NCBI GenBank assembly: GCA_019242435.1 | Contig: JAFAVN010000538.1 | Coordinates: 1-16,643, forward strand | DNA: 16,643 nt | Direction of reading: 5' to 3' | From: Verrucomicrobiota bacterium | GTDB taxonomy: Bacteria; Verrucomicrobiota; Verrucomicrobiia; Chthoniobacterales; JAFAMB01 | Shown here: positions 1 through 6,754 of the stretch, piece by piece | Layout: each line of letters starts with the position of its first letter | Position numbering within the stretch: the first letter of the stretch is position 1 | Notes under the pieces: generated by a model | What the model saw: the letters and a program-made list of their open reading frames with translations, nothing else | What the model was told of the DNA's origin: nothing | The model's database searches: none | Made by a program: the position numbers and the translations under genes

Positions 1-1547
1 ATGACCAGCGTCACCAGCAGCGCCGGCATGTAACTGGTACGATATCGGTCCACGTCCAGGGTATGCGCAATAGCCGTGGTCAGCACATTTCCGTATAGGA
101 TTGCGGCAACCGTCGCAGCCGACCACACGGGCAACCGCAGATCGCAAAACCTTCTGTAGAATAAGATAGGAAACATGGCGGCGAAAAACAAGATTTGGAT
201 CCAACCGGCAGATTTGGCGAACAGTATTGCCAGATAGCGCTGGATAGCGACATGTTTGATTCGCCAATCTTGTTCAAGTACTTTTTCCAGTTCGCGGCGA
301 TAAGAAATACACGCCGGTTGATTTGCATATTCAGCGGATTCAGCTTCTGCCAGAAACGCCTGAGCCGGACTGTTAGGCTGACCGGCGATACCCAACAGGC
401 GTTCTCTACCCAGAGCATAGGCAGAGAGATCTTTGCTCGGAGCGGTCAGAAATAAACCGATTTGCTTGAGAATCTTGGCAGCCATGAGTCCCGGCGATTC
501 CCGCCAAGTCCTCCAATAAGCTGTGTAACAGAGGTTGATCACGGCCGTGTCTGACAATTTGTTCTCCGCCCTAAAAGCCCAAAGCAAGTCCTTGGTATAC
601 ATAATATAATTGGGGTCAAAACCGAGCGTGCGATTCTTAGTGGGAACCGTTCGTGATTCGTTCCACGCCTGCTTCAATTCATAATAGAAGCGGGCTTCGA
701 TCTCCTGTGATTGGGGCCCGTTCGCGCCTATTAAGTGATGGCGCTCGGCGTTCTGTACAATTTGGGCTGCGTGTATACCAACGAGGTTAAAGGGCAAGAG
801 TGTGCGCGCACCCAGATCATGTTTAAATCCCAGGAGTTGCGGCAATATCATCATTGCTCCGGCCAAGAAAATGGCCGCCGAGGCCGGAACAAACCGCAGG
901 GCACGTTGGGTTCTACCGACGGTCCCTGCCAAAAGGAGGGTTGAGACCGGTACGAGCGACAGCGTCCAACTCGGTTTCAATTGCATGACCAAATAGCACA
1001 AGCAGAGCGACGCCCCGCCAGAGACTACCGCCGGCCAGGTTTGACAGGAGAGCCATCGAGCTCTGAAATACACGAGCACAGCGATCAGGGTGAGTAAGAG
1101 AAAGAACGCAAGAACTCCCTCGGGGCCGACCGTCAGTTCGAATTGAATTTGAGTCGTGCTCAAGACATAAGCAAACGCTGCCATGGCAGCGAGTATGACA
1201 GCGACGCCATGACAGAGATCGGAACGTTTCGGAAAAATCGACAACCAGACCCGAACCGTTAGCCATAATAGCGGTGCGCCCAGTAAACCAAGAAAGTGCT
1301 GCAGGCTGACGATCGACCTGAAATTGCCGCTGAGCCTTACGACCGAGGCTAAAAGGGCGGAATAGAGCCAGTTACGCCCGTAGGTTTCCTGGAAACCGGC
1401 GCCGCTCAGCCACGACAACGCCGGCTTCAAATAGCCCCACGAATCCGGGTTCAGAAGCGGAACCGCCGGCAAACCGCTCCGTTGTTTGATCCCCCATAGG
1501 ATGCCGATAAGAACCAACGCCAGAGACAGGTAATCGATTCTTTTCAA
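1..1547 (-). CDS. Polytopic membrane protein, GT-C glycosyltransferase-like, 3' end cut by window
   Basis: I translated this frame by hand on the reverse strand. It stays open from just below the stop of the upstream gene to the window edge, giving about 515 residues with no stop. It is rich in hydrophobic segments (for example LSLALVLIGILWG near the start, and a run ending AGAMMILP in the middle) with soluble stretches between. An early loop reads NPDSWGYLKPAL and is followed by GRNWLYSALLASV. This acidic-Ser-aromatic pattern in the first loop resembles GT-C transferases of the ArnT/PMT type, and the visible end (AHTLDVDRYRTSYMPALL) resembles a final-helix region. The enzyme would sit in the inner membrane and move a sugar from a lipid carrier, but no substrate can be given. 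There is no ATG near the start. I chose the TTG at 1547, which has no clear ribosome binding site, so the start is uncertain. The reading frame is real; the family call is tentative. Confidence 0.7.
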   Translation of the reverse strand, partial: MKRIDYLSLALVLIGILWGIKQRSGLPAVPLLNPDSWGYLKPALSWLSGAGFQETYGRNWLYSALLASVVRLSGNFRSIVSLQHFLGLLGAPLLWLTVRVWLSIFPKRSDLCHGVAVILAAMAAFAYVLSTTQIQFELTVGPEGVLAFFLLLTLIAVLVYFRARWLSCQTWPAVVSGGASLCLCYLVMQLKPSWTLSLVPVSTLLLAGTVGRTQRALRFVPASAAIFLAGAMMILPQLLGFKHDLGARTLLPFNLVGIHAAQIVQNAERHHLIGANGPQSQEIEARFYYELKQAWNESRTVPTKNRTLGFDPNYIMYTKDLLWAFRAENKLSDTAVINLCYTAYWRTWRESPGLMAAKILKQIGLFLTAPSKDLSAYALGRERLLGIAGQPNSPAQAFLAEAESAEYANQPACISYRRELEKVLEQDWRIKHVAIQRYLAILFAKSAGWIQILFFAAMFPILFYRRFCDLRLPVWSAATVAAILYGNVLTTAIAHTLDVDRYRTSYMPALLVTLV

Positions 1548-1604
1548 CTGAATGTTAACGTAACCAATCTTGGTAATCAGACGGCAGTTCTTGAGCAGGA
1601 GGGA

Positions 1605-1973
1605 TCAACGAGCGAGTCGCGCCACTGCAGTTTGATAATCCCTTTTCCAACGACGGTATCGTCTCTCCTTGATAAAGAAGACACAAACCACCCAGAGAAC
1701 AAAAAGAAGGTAACAAGCATGGAACAGGCAGAATAGCCTTGGCGAGCCGAGGATCAGAAAGGGGGTGTGGGCCATGGCTCCTGCCCCTAACAGTACGCCG
1801 TAGGCAAGGACATTCATCCCGCCCGGCCGCCGCTGCCAGAGCCATCGGGCACGCTGACGCTCTTCTTCGGTTGCCGAAACTTTGTTACCCGGCTGCTGTC
1901 GAAGAATCGCCTCCGGGTCGAGCTCCGGGAAGCCGTGGAAGATCCAGGAATGTGAATCCGGACGTTTCGCCAT
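1605..1973 (-). CDS. Small membrane protein of unknown function, two predicted helices
   Basis: This encodes 122 residues from an ATG, MAKRPDSHSWIFHGFPELDP at the N-terminus. A charged soluble region (about residues 1-50, including a TEEERQRARW stretch) precedes two hydrophobic segments at roughly 52-72 and 78-102, and a basic tail (RRYRRWKRDYQ) follows. That charge pattern suggests both ends are cytoplasmic. I do not recognise the family. No Shine-Dalgarno is visible before the ATG. The gene lies directly upstream of the large membrane protein on the same strand and in the same reading frame, separated only by this gene's TGA, so the two are probably co-transcribed. A competing frame (1555-1845) overlaps it, but has a less protein-like composition. 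Confidence 0.6.
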   Translation of the reverse strand: MAKRPDSHSWIFHGFPELDPEAILRQQPGNKVSATEEERQRARWLWQRRPGGMNVLAYGVLLGAGAMAHTPFLILGSPRLFCLFHACYLLFVLWVVCVFFIKERRYRRWKRDYQTAVARLAR

Positions 1974-2263
1974 ATTGATTTATTATCCGACTTTCATTGA
2001 TAGGTACAGCGATTCGTGTTGATTCCAAGTTTGCCGGTTCGGGTTCGGCGTCAATAGGTGTTTCCCGCCGGCGAGGGCGTAGCCGCGGTTGTCTGCCGAA
2101 AATCATGGAGGGAAGCCGCCTGCTATTGCTGCCAGAACTCGACACCTGCAAAGCGGCTCCCCTCCCGTGATCACCAGCTGGAAATGCAATCGCTTCGCAA
2201 CCTTTCAACGTTGAATTCGCTGGTTTTCAAGCGGACGGCTGCTACTTCTCGAAAGCTCCAACT
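1974..2263. other. Spacer without a supported gene
   Basis: Short open frames exist on both strands (2058-2354 plus, 1885-2208 minus), but they overlap better-supported genes and read as low-quality sequence. I see no convincing terminator, repeat or RNA gene here. It presumably holds the promoter for the 122-residue membrane protein downstream on the minus strand. Confidence 0.4.
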
Positions 2264-2680
2264 CTATCCGAGTACCCACGCTTTTACCTCTCCTCGCGTG
2301 AACTCCGGAGCTTCATGTTCGATTTCCGGCGGAGGCACAGCCGAGAACGAGTGAGCTACTCTAAAGCTGCCGAAATCAGGTCGATGAGTAAAGACATAGC
2401 TCGCCACTGGATCAGCTAATTCTCTGGCAACGAACTCCTCGTTTTTCTTGATCGCCTGAATCCTCGGTCTGTATTCCTCAATCGCTTTTCGGGGCACCAA
2501 GACAACGACCGATTTGGTATGGCACGAACGGTCGAATGTCGCGGTTACAAGAACGTAGATATCGCCGACGCCCATCAGGGTGACAGTACCAAATTGTAAG
2601 AGAAATCCAAACAGTCCGTCTACAGCTCCGGGGAACTGTTCGCAGTTCAGATCTTTAACCAGGCTCCTTGCTAAGACCAC
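2264..2680 (-). CDS. Hypothetical protein, possible remnant of a PH-like (DUF304-type) protein
   Basis: This encodes 138 residues from a GTG start. The stretch GLFGFLLQFGTVTLMGVGD (about residues 22-40) resembles the core beta-strand motif of bacterial PH/membrane-flanked DUF304 domains. The tail (PRKAIEEYRPRIQAIKKNEEF) is charged and probably helical. The frame continues upstream of the GTG with plausible protein sequence (FLTRYSRIAPP) until a TGA near 2725, with no better start codon. This may mean the N-terminal part was lost. No Shine-Dalgarno is seen. It stands alone between two short spacers. The family link is a pattern impression only, and the gene could be decayed or not expressed. 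Confidence 0.35.
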   Translation of the reverse strand: MVLARSLVKDLNCEQFPGAVDGLFGFLLQFGTVTLMGVGDIYVLVTATFDRSCHTKSVVVLVPRKAIEEYRPRIQAIKKNEEFVARELADPVASYVFTHRPDFGSFRVAHSFSAVPPPEIEHEAPEFTRGEVKAWVLG

Positions 2681-2860
2681 AGGCGGCGCGATGCGCGAAT
2701 AGCGGGTAAGGAACGCTGAATCTCACTTTCGGCATTCACACCCACAATACTCAGCCGCGAATTAATCCGATTCGCTATGCCGGTGAGGCGAATCCATTTC
2801 CAGTTAGTTTTCACTATCAATTCTATGGTTCAACCGGGTAAGCGCAAATAAGTCCCGCAG

Positions 2861-2888
2861 TTAACGCTTTCTATTACAAATTTGTAAT
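2861..2888 (+). promoter_or_regulatory. Candidate sigma70-like promoter for the His/Gly-rich protein
   Basis: A -35-like TTAACG (2861-2866; four of six consensus bases) and a -10-like TGTAAT (2883-2888; five of six) are separated by 16 bases. Transcription would begin near 2895, leaving a leader of about 120 bases before the ATG at 3017. The -10 element coincides with the right half of the palindrome at 2873-2888. This is a match by eye only. Confidence 0.35.
2873..2888. promoter_or_regulatory. Perfect 16-bp palindrome, candidate operator
   Basis: The sequence ATTACAAATTTGTAAT is a perfect inverted repeat with no spacer. It covers the candidate -10 box, which is a typical position for a repressor site. 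Its TTACA/TGTAA half-sites resemble the general style of winged-helix and TetR-type operators. The gap between the TACA and TGTA halves is four bases rather than the two usual for BlaI/CopY sites, so I do not name a regulator. No regulator gene is adjacent. Confidence 0.4.
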
Positions 2889-3003
2889 CTGCCATGCTCA
2901 AAGCAATTTTTTCTAACTTCGGTTATCGAAATACGTCTACAGGTTGGATGAGACCGGTCGAATAGAACTGATCGGAAAAACGTCACTAACCATAGGATTA
3001 CAA

Positions 3004-3010
3004 AAGAAGG
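3004..3010 (+). promoter_or_regulatory. Strong ribosome binding site for the His/Gly-rich protein
   Basis: AAGAAGG lies six bases before the ATG at 3017 and fixes that start. It is the clearest Shine-Dalgarno in the window, where most other starts lack one. Confidence 0.6.
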
Positions 3011-3016
3011 TTCTTT

Positions 3017-4174
3017 ATGAAGATATTGTTGCCTAGAGAGCGGTTTCGCTCGGATGGCACTATTCGGAATTGGACGGCTCTGGCGGTCGCGCTCGGTATC
3101 AGCTGGCTTCCGGTTACTTCCATTTTAGCTGACAATAATGCGAATAACCATGGACACGGAGGCGGCGGACACGGAGGTGCGGGGCATGCTCCGGCCGGTG
3201 GGCACGCTCCTGCCGCGCGACACGCTCCTGCCGGCGGACACGCTCCGGTTGTGGGTCGGCCAAGCGGCGGGGCACACGCGATGAGAGCCGGGCAGCCGGG
3301 CGGGAGCGGACCTAACAACGGGCATCCAGCGACGGTCGGGCACGCCGGCGGTGAGCGACATGTGGCTGGCGGTGGACACCCTTATAACGCTGGCAGTGCA
3401 ACCAAGGCGCCTGCCCATGCTGGAGGCGGGCATATTAGCGCTGCCGGTCATGGCGGCCAACGGTCGCAACCAGTGGTACCCCAAGCTGCCGGTATTTCTT
3501 CGCATACAGGAAGAAACGGTTCGAGACACAACCAAGCTGTCGCTGCGGCTGAACATCGGAGCAAAACCCCGGAAGGGCGAGCTATCGCCGGGGAAACCAA
3601 CCGCGCTACTGTGAGTCAGCATGGTTCCAGGGCGAGTTCTGTGGCGGTGTCGCGCAATATTATCCACGGCAACCACGGGGCGGGACTACAAAACCGAGTG
3701 GCTTTCGTGAATCGCACTAGAACGTTTGATCGGTCGATAACCCGAACCAGCGCACAAGCTTTAATGAACCGGCGCCTAAGCCAGATATCCACCCGCCAGT
3801 GGGCCGCGCGTGGTCAGGTGTATTCAACTCGTCATGACCCCAGGAGCGGCTACTGGTTTCAGCATGGAGGATACTGGTGGCGCTGTAATTATTGGGGCGC
3901 TCGCTCGTATTGCGATCATCTAATCGTGCTCGGGTTCGGCCCGGGACTTTGCTGGCAATGGTATGACGATATCTGCTCGGGCAACGTGGTGGTGGGTATG
4001 CCGATAGACCTGGTGGATTATTACTATCAGGACCCGGTGTATACCACCGACACAACTTACGATGGCGAAGAGGCCACCGTTTATTATTACGCAACCGGCG
4101 ACGGACAGTACAAACAAGTCACGGTTGTTGATGGGGACGTGGTTGATGTCGAAATCGTAGACCAGATTGCCTAA
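3017..4174 (+). CDS. Secreted His/Gly/Ala-rich protein of unknown function
   Basis: This encodes 385 residues. An N-terminal signal peptide (basic start, hydrophobic stretch about 20-36, likely cut after ILA at 38) points to export. Residues 40-150 are low complexity and rich in His and Gly, including GHGHGGGGHGG-type runs and four tandem six-residue units beginning HAP at 57, 63, 69 and 75. A basic Ser/Arg/Asn-rich linker follows to about 235. The last 120 residues form an aromatic-rich region (GYWFQHGGYWWRC) with four Cys (290, 299, 312, 320) and an acidic, Tyr-rich tail (DLVDYYYQDP). His-rich exported proteins often bind metal ions such as Ni, Zn or Cu, but that is inference only. Family unknown. 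It precedes the beta-propeller gene on the same strand, with a hairpin between them. Antisense open frames here are by-products of GC-rich codons. Confidence 0.8.
   Translation: MKILLPRERFRSDGTIRNWTALAVALGISWLPVTSILADNNANNHGHGGGGHGGAGHAPAGGHAPAARHAPAGGHAPVVGRPSGGAHAMRAGQPGGSGPNNGHPATVGHAGGERHVAGGGHPYNAGSATKAPAHAGGGHISAAGHGGQRSQPVVPQAAGISSHTGRNGSRHNQAVAAAEHRSKTPEGRAIAGETNRATVSQHGSRASSVAVSRNIIHGNHGAGLQNRVAFVNRTRTFDRSITRTSAQALMNRRLSQISTRQWAARGQVYSTRHDPRSGYWFQHGGYWWRCNYWGARSYCDHLIVLGFGPGLCWQWYDDICSGNVVVGMPIDLVDYYYQDPVYTTDTTYDGEEATVYYYATGDGQYKQVTVVDGDVVDVEIVDQIA
3185..3256 (+). repeat. Four 18-bp tandem units inside the His/Gly-rich gene
   Basis: Four in-frame units encode HAPAGG, HAPAAR, HAPAGG and HAPVVG. 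The DNA copies share cacgctcc/catgctcc cores. The period is a multiple of three, so copy-number changes would lengthen or shorten the His-rich domain without breaking the frame. Confidence 0.7.
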
Positions 4175-4192
4175 GTCGAACATGACAAGCTG

Positions 4193-4218
4193 ATCCCGGA
4201 CGTGTGAGCGTCCGGGAT
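4193..4218 (+). terminator. Perfect 10-bp stem-loop after the His/Gly-rich gene
   Basis: ATCCCGGACG (4193-4202) and CGTCCGGGAT (4209-4218) are exact reverse complements around a six-base loop, 19 bases after the stop codon. The stem is GC-rich and stable but no T-run follows, so it may be a weak or factor-assisted terminator, or a 3'-end protector that lowers expression of the downstream propeller gene. Confidence 0.5.
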
Positions 4219-4278
4219 TCGCCGGTGTAAGTAAATCTACGTATTGCGCGTATCCAGTGAAAGCCGGAGACTGGATCG

Positions 4279-5388
4279 ATGAGCAAACGTCCGTCCGGCG
4301 TTATAGCCGTATTCGGCGCCGGCTTTGTATGGCTGTCAGTAGGTTTGCCGACCTTGCCGGCGGAGGCGCCGGACAGCGGTGACAATGTTTCGGCCTACAA
4401 CCTGAACGCCGATGGATCGCTGACTCCTATTGCCGGTTCTCCATTCGCCGCGGGCAGCAAACCTGATTCCATCGCAGTGGACGGCAAGGCAAAGTTCTTG
4501 TACGTGGCCAACGGCGGCGGCAGCGACAACGTCTCGGCATACCGCATCGCAGCCAACGGAACGCTCGGGCCCGTCTCGGGTTCACCGTTTCCGGCGGGAA
4601 ATCTACCTTCGTGTGTCGCCGTTGAACCCAAGGCGAGATTTGTCTATGTCGTAAACGAAAGTGGCAGCAACGTCTCGGCGTATGTAATTGACTCCGACGG
4701 AGCCCTAACCCCCGCCCCAGGTTCACCATTTGCAACCGAGACCGGCCCCCATCACATCGCAATCGATCCAACGGGTAGGTTTGCGTACGTTACAAACGAA
4801 GCCGATAACGACGTTTCGGCCTACAGGATCAGCTCCGAAGGAGCTTTGACGCCGGTTCCGGGTTCGCCATTCGCTGCCGGCGGTTTTCCCGTTTGCGCGA
4901 CGGTGGATGCCAAGTCTCGTTTCGTTTACGTGGCAAACCAGGTCAGCGATAACGTTTCGGCTTACAGCATTGATTCCGACGGGGCGCTGCGACCTGTTCC
5001 CGGATCGCCGTTTGCCGCAGGCAGGGGACCCTTCTCAATTGCGATCAACTCTGAGGCTGGATTTGCCTATGTGGTAAACGAGGGGGACAACGACGTTTCA
5101 GCTTACAGCATCGGTTCCGATGGAGCGCTGAAGCCGGTCCCGGGAGAGCCGTTTGCCGCGGGAAGCAATCCTCACAGAATAGCCCTGGATCCCATGGCCA
5201 GGTTTTCCTTCGTGGTAAACGAGGTCAGCAATGACATCTCGGTCTACAGGATCCGACATGACGGCGTCCTGACTGCGATTGAAGGCTCGCCATTCGCCGG
5301 CGGCATTGGGCCATATGCTGTGGTAGTAGACCCGACGGGCAGATTCGTCTACGTGGCGAACCGAGGGTCACATTACCCCCAGCGCTGA
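4279..5388 (+). CDS. Secreted YVTN/lactonase-type seven-bladed beta-propeller
   Basis: This encodes 369 residues from an ATG with GGAG about ten bases upstream. A signal peptide spans about residues 1-30 (cut near AEA). The rest is a series of 47-48 residue repeats with the pattern IAVDPTGRFVYVAN...DNVSAYxIxxDGALTPVPGSPFAAG, typical of the lactonase/YncE-like propeller superfamily. There are six full repeats. The seventh is split: its first half ends the protein (VVVDPTGRFVYVAN) and its second half begins the mature protein (DNVSAYNLNADGSLTPIAG). This gives seven blades with a Velcro-type closure. Such proteins are often annotated 6-phosphogluconolactonase, but the near-identical blades here show no obvious enzyme site, so a periplasmic binding or scaffold role is equally likely. 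The C-terminus GSHYPQR departs abruptly from the repeat. It is convergent with the ABC operon. Confidence 0.85.
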   Translation: MSKRPSGVIAVFGAGFVWLSVGLPTLPAEAPDSGDNVSAYNLNADGSLTPIAGSPFAAGSKPDSIAVDGKAKFLYVANGGGSDNVSAYRIAANGTLGPVSGSPFPAGNLPSCVAVEPKARFVYVVNESGSNVSAYVIDSDGALTPAPGSPFATETGPHHIAIDPTGRFAYVTNEADNDVSAYRISSEGALTPVPGSPFAAGGFPVCATVDAKSRFVYVANQVSDNVSAYSIDSDGALRPVPGSPFAAGRGPFSIAINSEAGFAYVVNEGDNDVSAYSIGSDGALKPVPGEPFAAGSNPHRIALDPMARFSFVVNEVSNDISVYRIRHDGVLTAIEGSPFAGGIGPYAVVVDPTGRFVYVANRGSHYPQR

Positions 5389-5475
5389 ATAGGACGTTAT
5401 CGACCTGCCTAAGACGGTTGCGTCGGACCGCTTTCCGCCACGAAAACTCTCTGGCAAATTACTAGCGTCGTCTCG

Positions 5476-6567
5476 TCAGGTCACTGATAGGCGCCGCCGT
5501 ACCCATTCGTTGAACAGCACGCTGCCGATCAGCAGCACACCTAGGGCAAACGGCTGCCACACGCCAGCATTATTGCCGAGTTGCAGTCCCAATCCATTGT
5601 ACAGGAAAATAACAATCAAGGTGGAGAGGATGACGCCTAGCACGGAGCCCTCGCCGCCGATGATGCTAACTCCGCCTAAAACGGCGATGGTGATGGCCTG
5701 CAGGTTAAGTCCTTCGCCCACGTTGGGTGTCGCGCTGGCGCTCAAGGCCGTCTGCACCACGGCAGCGATGCCGGCGAACAGCCCCGCCGCAGCATAAGCC
5801 CAGAATCGCACGCCCCATACGTTTATGGCGGAGAAGCGGGCGGCCAACGCATTGACCCCCACGCCGTAGAGATAGCGACCGCCCACAGTACGCCAAAGTA
5901 CGAAGGCGGTGATAATGGCGAGCGGCAGGAACACAAAGAACACCTGGAAGGGTATTCCCTCGCCGCCGATTTTGGGGAACCAGCTCAGCCAGCCGATGTC
6001 CTGCATGTTCCCGTTCCCGACAGTGATAAACTCAGCGGGAAATGATTGCGGCAGGTTCGGCTGGGTGGCATCGGGTAATGGCCGGGTGTTAGTGAGCTGT
6101 AACGCAATGGCAGCATAGCCATAGTAGGTGGCCAGGGTCACGATCAATGGCGGGATGCGAACTAGACTAACCAGCGTACCGTTAATGCAACCAAGCAGGA
6201 AACCGCTCAGGATGCCTCCCGCCACGGCCGCCCAGATGTTCATTCCCCACTCGATGTTCATAATACCCAGGATCATGCCCGAAAGACTCAGCATGGATCC
6301 AACCGACAAATCGATTCCTCCGCCGCCGGAAATGATCACCACGCTCTCGCCGATCCCCAGAATGCCGATGATCACCCCATTTTGTACGACCGAGTAAATA
6401 TTGTAAGCGCCAAGGAAGTTCGGCACAATCAGTGAGAAATAGAGAAACAGCGCGGCGAAGAGAGCGATCAGCAAGGGGAGCCGCGCCGCCGCAATTCCCC
6501 GCAAGCTAGTCGTTAGCCGTTTAGCGTTCGGCGGTCGGCGGTCGATGTTCGGCGCGTCCACGGTCAT
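5476..6567 (-). CDS. Sugar-type ABC transporter permease (second)
   Basis: This encodes 363 residues of the BPD_transp_2 permease family (RbsC/RhaP-Q/LsrC-D type). It has about ten hydrophobic segments and the family signature GGGIDLSVGSMLSLSGM (about residues 81-97). A second conserved stretch, AITIAVLGGVSIIGGEGSVLGV, lies near residue 290-312. It pairs with the other permease to form the membrane channel of the importer. The 5' end is odd: the first 20 or so residues, including DRRPPNAKR, come from a run of CGAACGC/CGGTCGG-type repeats that also fills the spacer before the ATG, and no Shine-Dalgarno is visible. The last gene of the operon, it is convergent with the propeller gene 87 bases away. 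An alternative start inside the first 25 residues cannot be excluded. Confidence 0.9.
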   Translation of the reverse strand: MTVDAPNIDRRPPNAKRLTTSLRGIAAARLPLLIALFAALFLYFSLIVPNFLGAYNIYSVVQNGVIIGILGIGESVVIISGGGGIDLSVGSMLSLSGMILGIMNIEWGMNIWAAVAGGILSGFLLGCINGTLVSLVRIPPLIVTLATYYGYAAIALQLTNTRPLPDATQPNLPQSFPAEFITVGNGNMQDIGWLSWFPKIGGEGIPFQVFFVFLPLAIITAFVLWRTVGGRYLYGVGVNALAARFSAINVWGVRFWAYAAAGLFAGIAAVVQTALSASATPNVGEGLNLQAITIAVLGGVSIIGGEGSVLGVILSTLIVIFLYNGLGLQLGNNAGVWQPFALGVLLIGSVLFNEWVRRRLSVT

Positions 6568-6610
6568 TGGGGTCTTATCCGTTTGGCGTTTGGCGTTCGG
6601 CCTTTAGCGG
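6511..6610. repeat. CGTTTGGCG/GTTCGGCG short repeats across the start codon of the second permease
   Basis: The plus strand shows repeated seven- to nine-base units: cgttagc, cgtttagc, gttcggcg, gtcggcg, gttcggcg, then cgtttggc, gtttggcg, gttcggc and tttagcgg. The block begins inside the coding region of the second permease, crosses its ATG (6565-6567) and runs into the spacer. The same CGTTTGGCGTT string recurs at 7701-7711, inside the first permease. Confidence 0.6.
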
Positions 6611-6635
6611 AGGGTAGAGGTGGGCTGAGGGACAT

Positions 6636-6669
6636 AGTGGACACAATGGACCCAGTGGACACAATGGAC
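6636..6669. repeat. Direct repeat AGTGGACACAATGGAC, two copies, period 18
   Basis: Exact 16-base copies lie at 6636-6651 and 6654-6669, preceded by the related gggacat. Internally the unit is itself made of GTGGACA/ATGGAC half-units, so it looks like a degenerate microsatellite. Confidence 0.75.
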
Positions 6670-6692
6670 AGGCCGAAGGGAGGTGCAACGGC

Positions 6693-6744
6693 GACGCGCA
6701 TACGCCGAGCGCCGAGACGCGCATGCGCCGACACGCCCATACGG
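6693..6744. repeat. GC-rich direct repeat GACGCGCAT(A/G)CGCCGA
   Basis: Copies at 6693-6708 and 6716-6731 differ at one base; a partial third copy (acgcccatacgg) follows to 6744. The unit contains the near-palindrome GCGCATGCGC in the second copy. It lies just after the stop codon of the first permease on the minus strand. Confidence 0.65.
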
Positions 6745-6754
6745 CCACAGGCGG

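Larger units (their letters stand above)
2681..3016. other. 336-base spacer carrying the control region of the His/Gly-rich gene
   Basis: No gene is supported here; the longest sensible frame is about 26 codons (from the ATG near 2738 on the minus strand). The part nearest the plus-strand gene holds a perfect palindrome, a candidate promoter and a good ribosome binding site, listed separately. The part nearest the minus-strand gene shows nothing recognisable. Confidence 0.5.
6568..6754. other. Repeat-filled spacer between the two permease genes
   Basis: This 187-base spacer has no gene. It consists largely of three kinds of short repeat, each listed separately, which is unusual inside an operon whose other junction (ATPase/first permease) overlaps by four bases. 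It may have been inserted between genes that were once tightly joined. Confidence 0.6.

Noticed and set aside
195..455. Plus-strand frame and the 80-418 minus frame near the window start
   Set aside because: Both are out of frame with the continuous 515-codon minus-strand reading frame, which has coherent membrane-protein sequence throughout.
2873..2888. Naming the palindrome a BlaI/CopY operator
   Set aside because: The spacing between TACA and TGTA halves is four bases rather than two, and no such regulator is encoded nearby.
3125..3676. 183-residue minus-strand open frame
   Set aside because: It lies antisense to the His/Gly-rich gene and consists of Arg/Ser-rich low-complexity sequence generated by the GC-rich repeats.
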